From: CADCTB01 sp035494015
GTDB lineage: Bacteria; Actinomycetota; Acidimicrobiia; Acidimicrobiales; AC-14
DNA: 14,799 nt
Direction: 5' to 3'
Assembly: GCA_035494015.1 (NCBI GenBank)
Contig: DATJHJ010000039.1
Span: 1-14,799 of the forward strand
Numbering within the stretch: position 1 is the stretch's first letter; every line of letters starts with the position of its first letter. The notes beneath the pieces are model-generated. The model saw only the letters and a list, made by a program, of their open reading frames with translations, did not search any database and was not told where the DNA came from. Of this stretch, positions 1 to 4,810 are shown piece by piece. The translations under genes and the position numbers were made by a program.

Positions 1-64
1 CGGCGGGCAGGAGACCGTCGACCGGCACGACGTCGTCGACCACGTTCGGAAGGCACTCTCATGA
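1..64 (+). CDS. hisS: Histidyl-tRNA synthetase, C-terminal end only (probable)
   Basis: An open frame enters from the left edge (first full codon at position 2) and ends with TGA at 62-64, giving GGQETVDRHDVVDHVRKALS. This resembles the end of the anticodon-binding domain of bacterial HisRS: a short strand followed by a terminal helix of the 'VVxxVR' type. The TGA overlaps the aspS ATG at 61 (ATGA), so the two genes are probably translationally coupled. hisS lying upstream of aspS is common in bacteria, including actinobacteria. With only 20 residues visible, the assignment rests mostly on context and could be wrong. The overlap and reading frame themselves are clear. Confidence 0.6.
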   Translation, partial: GGQETVDRHDVVDHVRKALS

Positions 65-1779
65 TGCGGACCCACATGTGCGGCGAGCTGCGGCCCGAGC
101 ACGCCGGGGCCGAGGTCACCGTGTGCGGCTGGGTGGCCAGCCGGCGCGAGCACGGCGAGCACCTGGCCTTCGTCGACGTGCGCGACCACACCGGGCTGGT
201 CCAGTGCGTGGTCGACGGCGCCCACGAGCTGCGCTCGGAGTACGTCGTACGGGTCACCGGCACCGTCCGCCTGCGCCCGGCGGGCACGGAGAACCCCAAC
301 CTGCCCACGGGCGACGTCGAGGTCGGCGACTGCCAGGTCGAGATCCTGTCCCAGGCCGAGCCCCCGCCCTTCCCGGTCACCGACCGGGTCGACGCCGACG
401 AGATCCTCCGCCTGCGCTACCGGTACGTCGACCTGCGCCGCCCGGCCATGCAGCGCAACCTGCGCCTGCGGGCGGTGGTCAGCAGCGCCATCCGCCGGTC
501 CATGGAGGACCAGGGGTTCGTCGAGGTGGAGACCCCGACCCTGATCGCCTCCACGCCGGAGGGGGCCCGGGACTTCGTCGTGCCCTCCCGCCTGCAGCCG
601 GGCTCGTTCTACGCCCTGCCGCAGAGCCCGCAGCTGTTCAAGCAGCTGCTGATGGTGGGCGGCGTCGACCGCTACTACCAGCTGGCCCGCTGCCTGCGGG
701 ACGAGGACCTGCGGGCCGACCGGCAGTTCGAGTTCACCCAGCTGGACGCCGAGGCGTCCTTCGTGGGCCAGGACGACGTCATCGCCTTCATCTCCACCGC
801 GGTGGTGGCGGCCATCGGGGCCGCCGGCCGCTCCGTACGCCCGGAGATCCCCCAGATGACCTGGCGGGAGGCCCAGGACCGCTTCGGCTCCGACAAGCCG
901 GACCTGCGCTTCGGCATGGAGCTGGTCGAGCTGACGGACGCGGTGGCGGGGACCGAGTTCCGTGCCTTCCGGGCCCCGTGCGTGAAGGGGATCCGGGTGC
1001 CGGGCGGGGGGCCGATGGGGCGGGCTCGGCTGGACCGGCTGACCGACCAGGCCAAGTCGGCGGGGGCGGCCGGCCTGGTGTGGCTGAAGGTCGAGGGCGA
1101 AACGCTGTCGTCGCCCGTGCTCAAGTTCCTGTCTGAAGCCGACCAGCAGGCGGTGACCAAGGCCCTCGGCGCCCAGCCCGACGACCTGCTGCTCATCGTG
1201 GCCGGCGAGCGCCGCGTCGTCGACCACGTCCTCGGCATCCTCCGCCTCGAGCTCGGGCGCCCGCCGGTCAACGAGGGCGGGCTCAACCTGCTGTGGGTCA
1301 CCGAGTTCCCGCTGTTCGAGGGCCTCGACGGCGAGGGCCGGCCCATCCCGGCCCACCACCCGTTCACCATGCCCCACCCCGACGACCTGTCGCGGCTCGA
1401 CTCGGACCCCCTGTCGGTCCGCTCCCAGGCCTACGACCTGGTCCTGAACGGCTGGGAGCTGGGCTCGGGCTCGGTCCGTATCCACCGCCCGGACGTCCAG
1501 CAGCGGATCTTCTCGTTCCTCGGCATCGAGCCGGCCGAGGCCCAGGCCCGCTTCGGCTTCCTCCTCGACGCCTTCCGCCACGGCGCCCCGCCGCACGCCG
1601 GCTTCGCCTTCGGCATCGACCGCCTCGTCGCCCTCCTCGCCGGCGAGGAGAACATCCGCGAGGTGATCGCCTTCCCGAAGACGCAATCCGGGGTCGACCC
1701 CCTCACCGGCGCCCCCGGCCCGATCGACGCCCACCAGCTCGCCGAGCTGGGTCTGCGCGTCCTGCCACCCGCGACCTGA
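61..1779 (+). CDS. aspS: Aspartyl-tRNA synthetase (probably non-discriminating Asp/Asn type)
   Basis: Cytosolic class IIb synthetase that charges tRNA-Asp with aspartate. The 572-residue length is normal for bacterial AspRS. Visible in order: N-terminal OB fold (GWVASRREHGEHLAF, about 23-37), class II motif 1 region (FVEVETPTL), the flipping loop and motif 2 (RDEDLRADRQFEFTQLD, about 213-229), the bacterial GAD insertion (about 300-420) and motif 3 (GFAFGIDRLVALL, about 514-526). H31 in the OB fold is the residue type typical of non-discriminating AspRS, which also misacylates tRNA-Asn for GatCAB; discriminating enzymes usually have Leu there. That specificity is inferred. F223 replaces the usual proline of RADRQPEFTQ. 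Two ATGs lie in tandem (61 and 64); GGAAGG at 48-53 is well spaced for either. A palindrome begins 5 nt after the stop. Confidence 0.97.
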   Translation: MMRTHMCGELRPEHAGAEVTVCGWVASRREHGEHLAFVDVRDHTGLVQCVVDGAHELRSEYVVRVTGTVRLRPAGTENPNLPTGDVEVGDCQVEILSQAEPPPFPVTDRVDADEILRLRYRYVDLRRPAMQRNLRLRAVVSSAIRRSMEDQGFVEVETPTLIASTPEGARDFVVPSRLQPGSFYALPQSPQLFKQLLMVGGVDRYYQLARCLRDEDLRADRQFEFTQLDAEASFVGQDDVIAFISTAVVAAIGAAGRSVRPEIPQMTWREAQDRFGSDKPDLRFGMELVELTDAVAGTEFRAFRAPCVKGIRVPGGGPMGRARLDRLTDQAKSAGAAGLVWLKVEGETLSSPVLKFLSEADQQAVTKALGAQPDDLLLIVAGERRVVDHVLGILRLELGRPPVNEGGLNLLWVTEFPLFEGLDGEGRPIPAHHPFTMPHPDDLSRLDSDPLSVRSQAYDLVLNGWELGSGSVRIHRPDVQQRIFSFLGIEPAEAQARFGFLLDAFRHGAPPHAGFAFGIDRLVALLAGEENIREVIAFPKTQSGVDPLTGAPGPIDAHQLAELGLRVLPPAT

Positions 1780-1783
1780 GGCC

Positions 1784-1831
1784 GGGTTTGGCAGATCCGG
1801 CGCGTCAGAGCGCGCCGGATCTGCCAAACCC
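1784..1831. repeat. Palindrome, copy 1 (possible terminator) between aspS and the DUF559 gene
   Basis: Perfect inverted repeat: arm GTTTGGCAGATCCGGCGCG at 1786-1804, loop TCAGAG at 1805-1810, complementary arm at 1811-1829. Two further G-C pairs extend it to 1784-1831, giving a 21-bp stem. It starts 5 nt after the aspS stop and could end the aspS transcript, but no T-tract follows. The 44-bp core is repeated at 2761-2804 with identical arms and only two loop differences, which an ordinary terminator would not explain. Confidence 0.95.
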
Positions 1832-1864
1832 TTCGGTGTCGTACCCCCCGGGCATCCTGTACCG

Positions 1865-2785
1865 GTGGAAGCCCGAGCGCGCTTGTTCAAGATCGCCGTC
1901 TCTCAGCACGGCCTCGTGACCGCAGACCAGGCCCGGCGGGCCGGTCTCGGCGCCCATCAGATCACCTGGCTCACCCGCTCCGGCGAATGGCGGTCGATTC
2001 GCCCGGGGGTCTACGCCAGGGCCGGGGTGCCGCCCACGTGGGACCAGAGCATCGCCGCTGCGGTACTGGCGTCCGGGCCGTCCGCCTGGGCGTCGCACGC
2101 CACCGCGGCCGCCCTGTGGACCATGTCGGGAGCGAACGCGGACGAGATCGAGGTGGTGGCGCCGCTGGACCGCCGGGTGGGGCTGGCGGGCGTACGCGGG
2201 CACCGTTCCTCGGCCCTGTTCACCGCGGACCTGACCCAGTATCGACGGATCCCGGTGACGACACCGGAGCGGACGCTCGTCGACCTGTCGGGCCGGCTGG
2301 CGCCGGCGCCGCTCGGCTCCATGCTGGACGACGCCCTCCGCCGCCGCCTGGTCCGCCTCGACCGGATGCGAACCTGTGTTGCCCGCCTGGCTGGCTCCCC
2401 GGGACGGCGGCCAGCCGTGGTCCAATCGCTTCTCGCCCAGCGGCTCCCGGGCTACGACCCGGGCGACAGCGACATCGAAACCCGCGCCCTGCGGCTCCTG
2501 GTCGCCCACGGGTTTCCACCCCCGGTGCAGCAGTACCGCGTCCACATCGGCGGCCGTACCTTCAGGATCGATTTGGCCTACCCGTGGTGGCGGCTGGCCA
2601 TCGAGCTGGACGGCTGGGAACACCACCGGACGCGGAGCGCGTTCGACGACGATCGGTACCGCGCCAATCTGCTGGTCGCAAACGGGTGGATGCTCCTCCG
2701 TTTCACGTCTCGCTCCTCCGACGCCCAGATCCTCGACGCCGTCGGGGCTGCCCGGGACCGGTTTGGCAGATCCGGCGCGGCATAG
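1865..2785 (+). CDS. AbiEi-like winged-helix plus DUF559 (Vsr-like endonuclease fold) protein, orphan
   Basis: A 306-residue accessory protein. Residues 1-55 resemble the AbiEi-type winged-helix domain (GLVTADQARRAGL, then RSGEWRSIRPGVYAR), which in type IV toxin-antitoxin systems is a DNA-binding antitoxin domain. Residues about 200-295 resemble DUF559, related to Vsr-like PD-(D/E)XK nucleases: E205 (SDIETRAL), D236 (FRIDLAYP), E247/D249 (AIELDGWEHH) and the tail NGWMLLRFT. No AbiEii-type toxin follows; the next gene is rarA. Start GTG 1865 gives a complete winged helix; no clear Shine-Dalgarno is present, and CATCCT at 1853-1858 could be a -10 for a leaderless transcript. The last codons and stop lie inside the second palindrome. 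Codon use looks slightly less GC-biased than in the neighbours (impression only). Domain family is well supported; biological role is unknown. Confidence 0.88.
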   Translation: MEARARLFKIAVSQHGLVTADQARRAGLGAHQITWLTRSGEWRSIRPGVYARAGVPPTWDQSIAAAVLASGPSAWASHATAAALWTMSGANADEIEVVAPLDRRVGLAGVRGHRSSALFTADLTQYRRIPVTTPERTLVDLSGRLAPAPLGSMLDDALRRRLVRLDRMRTCVARLAGSPGRRPAVVQSLLAQRLPGYDPGDSDIETRALRLLVAHGFPPPVQQYRVHIGGRTFRIDLAYPWWRLAIELDGWEHHRTRSAFDDDRYRANLLVANGWMLLRFTSRSSDAQILDAVGAARDRFGRSGAA

Positions 2786-2804
2786 CGCGCCGGATCTGCC
2801 AAAC
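2761..2804. repeat. Palindrome, copy 2, overlapping the end of the DUF559 gene
   Basis: Same 19-bp arms as copy 1: GTTTGGCAGATCCGGCGCG at 2761-2779 and its complement at 2786-2804, with loop GCATAG at 2780-2785. The copies are identical at 42 of 44 positions, both differences being in the loop. The loop contains the TAG stop (2783-2785) of the upstream gene, and the left arm encodes its last residues. The right arm ends 16 nt before the rarA start. It could act as a transcription terminator for the upstream gene, although no T-tract follows. Confidence 0.95.
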
Positions 2805-2808
2805 GCCG

Positions 2809-2814
2809 TAGGGT
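2809..2814 (+). promoter_or_regulatory. Candidate -10 element for a leaderless rarA transcript
   Basis: TAGGGT fits the actinobacterial TANNNT -10 pattern and ends 6 nt before the rarA GTG, the spacing expected if transcription starts at the start codon. No convincing -35 is seen, since the region upstream is the palindrome. The same bases (TAGGG) could alternatively be read as a weak ribosome binding site. Confidence 0.4.
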
Positions 2815-2820
2815 CGAGCC

Positions 2821-4140
2821 GTGGCCGAGGACCTGTTCGGGGCCGCGCTGGCCGATCGGCTCCGGAAGCAGGCGCCGCTGGCGGCCCGGATGCGGCCGGC
2901 GAGCCTCGACGAGGTGGTGGGCCAGGAGCACCTGCTGGGCCCCGGGGGCCCGCTGCGGCGGCTGATCGAGGCCGACCGCATGTCGTCGGTGATCCTGTGG
3001 GGGCCGCCGGGGACGGGCAAGACCACGCTGGCCAAGCTCATCGCCGGGGCGACCAGCCGGGCGTTCGAGACGCTCTCCGCGGTGACGGCGGGGGTGAAGG
3101 ACGTGCGGGACGTGGTGGCCCGGGCCAAGACGAAACTGGCGGAGCAGGGGCAGGGGACGATCCTGTTCCTCGACGAGGTCCACCGGTTCAACAAGTCCCA
3201 GCAGGACGCCTTCCTCCCCTCGGTCGAGGAAGGGCTGCTCGTCCTGATCGGGGCGACGACCGAGAACCCGTACTTCGAGGTCAACGCCCCCCTCCTGTCC
3301 CGCTCCAGCCTGTTCCGGCTGCACCCCCTGTCGCCCGACGACGTCCGCACCCTGCTGCGGCGGGGCCTCGAACACGAGCGGGCGGAGGCGGACGACGCGG
3401 CGCTCGACCATCTGGTGGACCGGGCCGACGGCGACGCCCGGGTGGCGCTCAACGCCCTGGAGGTGGCCATCGCACTCGCCAAGGGCCGGGTGACCCTGGC
3501 CGAGGCGGAAGCGGCCCTCGACGCCCGGGCCCTGCGCTACGAGCGCGACGAGCACTACGACATCGTCTCCGCCTTCATCAAGAGCGTGCGGGGCTCCGAC
3601 CCCGACGCGGGCCTGTACTGGCTGGCCCGCATGCTGGAGGCGGGGGAGGACGCCCGGTTCGTGGCCCGGCGGCTGGTGATCCTGGCCTCGGAGGACATCG
3701 GCATGGCCGACCCCATGTCGCTGCTGGTGGCCGACGCCGCCGCCCGGGCGGTCGAGTTCGTCGGCCTGCCCGAGGCCCAGCTCAACCTGGCCCAGGCCGT
3801 GATCCACCTGGCCACCGCCCCCAAGTCGAACGGGGTGGTGGCCGCGCTCGGCCGGGCGCAGGGCGACGTCAAGGACCGGCCGGCCGGCGAGGTCCCCATG
3901 CACCTGCGCAGCTCGGGCTACTACGGGGCCAAGAAGCTGGGTCACGGGATCGGCTACGAGTATCCTCACGACGACCCGCGCGGGTGGGTCCCCCAGGACT
4001 ACCGCCCGCCCGAGGTCGCCGGTCGGACCTACTACGAGCCGTCCGACCACGGGTTCGAACGGGAGATCGCCGAGCGCATGCGGGAACGGGAGCCAGGCCC
4101 AGCGGCCGAGAGCGGGAACACGCCGGAGACGGCGACGTGA
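2821..4140 (+). CDS. rarA: Replication-associated recombination AAA+ ATPase RarA/MgsA
   Basis: Cytosolic AAA+ ATPase of the RarA (MgsA, eukaryotic WRNIP1) family, which acts at stalled replication forks and interacts with single-strand-binding protein. The 439-residue length is normal. Visible motifs: Walker A GPPGTGKTT at 61-69, Walker B ILFLDE at 114-119, sensor 1 ATTENP at 145-150, arginine finger in LLSRS (R161), and the family's C-terminal tetramerisation part (IKSVRGSDPDAGLYWLARML, then EDIGMADP and HLRSSGYYGAKKLGHG). Initiation is at GTG, 16 nt after the second palindrome and probably from its own promoter. The stop overlaps the next gene's GTG (GTGA at 4137-4140). The tail after about residue 415 is acidic and low in complexity. 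Confidence 0.96.
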   Translation: MAEDLFGAALADRLRKQAPLAARMRPASLDEVVGQEHLLGPGGPLRRLIEADRMSSVILWGPPGTGKTTLAKLIAGATSRAFETLSAVTAGVKDVRDVVARAKTKLAEQGQGTILFLDEVHRFNKSQQDAFLPSVEEGLLVLIGATTENPYFEVNAPLLSRSSLFRLHPLSPDDVRTLLRRGLEHERAEADDAALDHLVDRADGDARVALNALEVAIALAKGRVTLAEAEAALDARALRYERDEHYDIVSAFIKSVRGSDPDAGLYWLARMLEAGEDARFVARRLVILASEDIGMADPMSLLVADAAARAVEFVGLPEAQLNLAQAVIHLATAPKSNGVVAALGRAQGDVKDRPAGEVPMHLRSSGYYGAKKLGHGIGYEYPHDDPRGWVPQDYRPPEVAGRTYYEPSDHGFEREIAERMREREPGPAAESGNTPETAT

Positions 4141-4493
4141 GCCCCGGACAGGTGGCGGCCATGATCGCCGCCATCGCCTTCGCCATGCTCGTGGTGGGCG
4201 CCCTGTTCCTGATGGGGTCCGCCATGCGCACCCTGAAGACCACGCGCGTGGCGGTGGAGGATCTGCGGCGCACCAGCGTGCCCCTGCTGAACGACGTCCA
4301 CACAGCGGTGCGCCAGGCCAACGGGGACCTGATCCACGTCGAGCGGGTGCTCGAGAGCGCCCAGTCGATCTCGGGGACGATGGACTCGGCCTCCCGCCTG
4401 GCCCTGGCCGCCTTTTCCAACCCCATGGTCAAGCTGGCCGCCTGGTTCGCCGGGACCTCGAAAGCCCTGCGCCGGCTCCGTAAAGCGGCCTGA
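4137..4493 (+). CDS. DUF948-family small membrane protein
   Basis: A 118-residue protein with one N-terminal membrane segment (about 7-27, AAMIAAIAFAMLVVGALFLM), then a mostly helical region (about 30-90) and a basic amphipathic C-terminus (FSNPMVKLAAWFAG, ending RRLRKAA). This layout matches DUF948 proteins encoded next to alaS in many actinobacteria; their function is unknown. The GTG start overlaps the rarA stop and has GGAG at 4125-4128, 8 nt upstream, so it is probably co-transcribed with rarA. A 19-nt gap separates it from the next small gene. The family call is from recognised sequence features and position. Membrane topology (helical part in the cytoplasm or outside) cannot be decided here. 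Confidence 0.85.
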   Translation: MSPGQVAAMIAAIAFAMLVVGALFLMGSAMRTLKTTRVAVEDLRRTSVPLLNDVHTAVRQANGDLIHVERVLESAQSISGTMDSASRLALAAFSNPMVKLAAWFAGTSKALRRLRKAA

Positions 4494-4512
4494 GCCGCCG
4501 GCGACGACACGG

Positions 4513-4794
4513 ATGTTCAAGCGACTGTTCTGGCTGACGGTGGGCCTGGCCGTGGGGTTCGGCACCTCGTTCCGGCTCATGCGGGCCCTGCGCCGCACGG
4601 TCGACCGGTTCATGCCCGAGCGGGTGAGCCAGGACGTACGCAACGGGGCCCGGTCGATAGGGGCCGAGGTCCGGGCCGCCCTCGACGAGGGGCGGACGGC
4701 CATGCGGGAGCGGGAGGCCGAGCTGCGGGCGGCGATGGGGCCGCGGCCGCCGGGCCGGGCAATCGAACTGAACGGCGGCGCCGCGGCTCGGTAG
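4513..4794 (+). CDS. DUF6167-like small hypothetical protein
   Basis: A 93-residue protein starting MFKRLFWLTVGLAVGFGTSF, a short hydrophobic N-terminal segment (about 5-20) that could be a membrane anchor. It is followed by a highly charged helical stretch (VRAALDEGRTAMREREAELRAAM, about 53-75) and a short Gly/Ala/Pro-rich tail. It resembles the DUF6167 proteins that accompany the DUF948 gene just upstream of alaS in actinobacteria. The ATG at 4513 has no obvious Shine-Dalgarno; it lies 19 nt after the DUF948 stop. Its TAG stop at 4792-4794 forms part of the proposed alaS -10 element. Function unknown. Confidence 0.78.
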   Translation: MFKRLFWLTVGLAVGFGTSFRLMRALRRTVDRFMPERVSQDVRNGARSIGAEVRAALDEGRTAMREREAELRAAMGPRPPGRAIELNGGAAAR

Positions 4795-4797
4795 TCT
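4792..4797 (+). promoter_or_regulatory. Candidate -10 element for alaS
   Basis: TAGTCT fits TANNNT and lies 13 nt before the alaS ATG, which has no Shine-Dalgarno, suggesting a very short leader of roughly 6-7 nt. A weak -35-like CTGAAC sits at 4768-4773 (18-nt spacing). The element overlaps the upstream gene's stop codon. Read-through from the rarA transcript remains possible. Confidence 0.35.
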
Positions 4798-4810
4798 GGC
4801 CTCCACCGCC

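Noticed and set aside
28..37. ACGACGTCGT, a 10-bp palindrome upstream of aspS
   Set aside because: It lies within the hisS coding end (His-Asp-Val-Val) and is short; it is most likely a by-product of GAC/GTC codons.
1832..1864. Search for a clear promoter before the DUF559 gene
   Set aside because: Only CATCCT at 1853-1858 roughly fits a -10 and no -35 is visible, so it is mentioned with the gene but not listed as a feature.
1784..2804. A classical insertion sequence between aspS and rarA
   Set aside because: No DDE, HUH or serine/tyrosine recombinase is encoded, and no target-site duplication is visible outside the palindromes; the encoded protein is a DUF559-type nuclease instead.
2376..4136. 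Plus-strand frame running through rarA into the DUF948 gene
   Set aside because: The translation over rarA is Gly/Pro/Arg-rich shadow sequence; only the part from GTG 4137 makes a sensible protein, and the frame simply happens to be open upstream.
4741..4786. GC-rich inverted repeat (12-bp stem with a 2-nt bulge, 20-nt loop) before alaS
   Set aside because: It lies in the coding end of the DUF6167-like gene, is built only of CCG/CGG runs, and has no T-tract. Such pairings are expected by chance at this base composition, so it was not called a terminator or attenuator.
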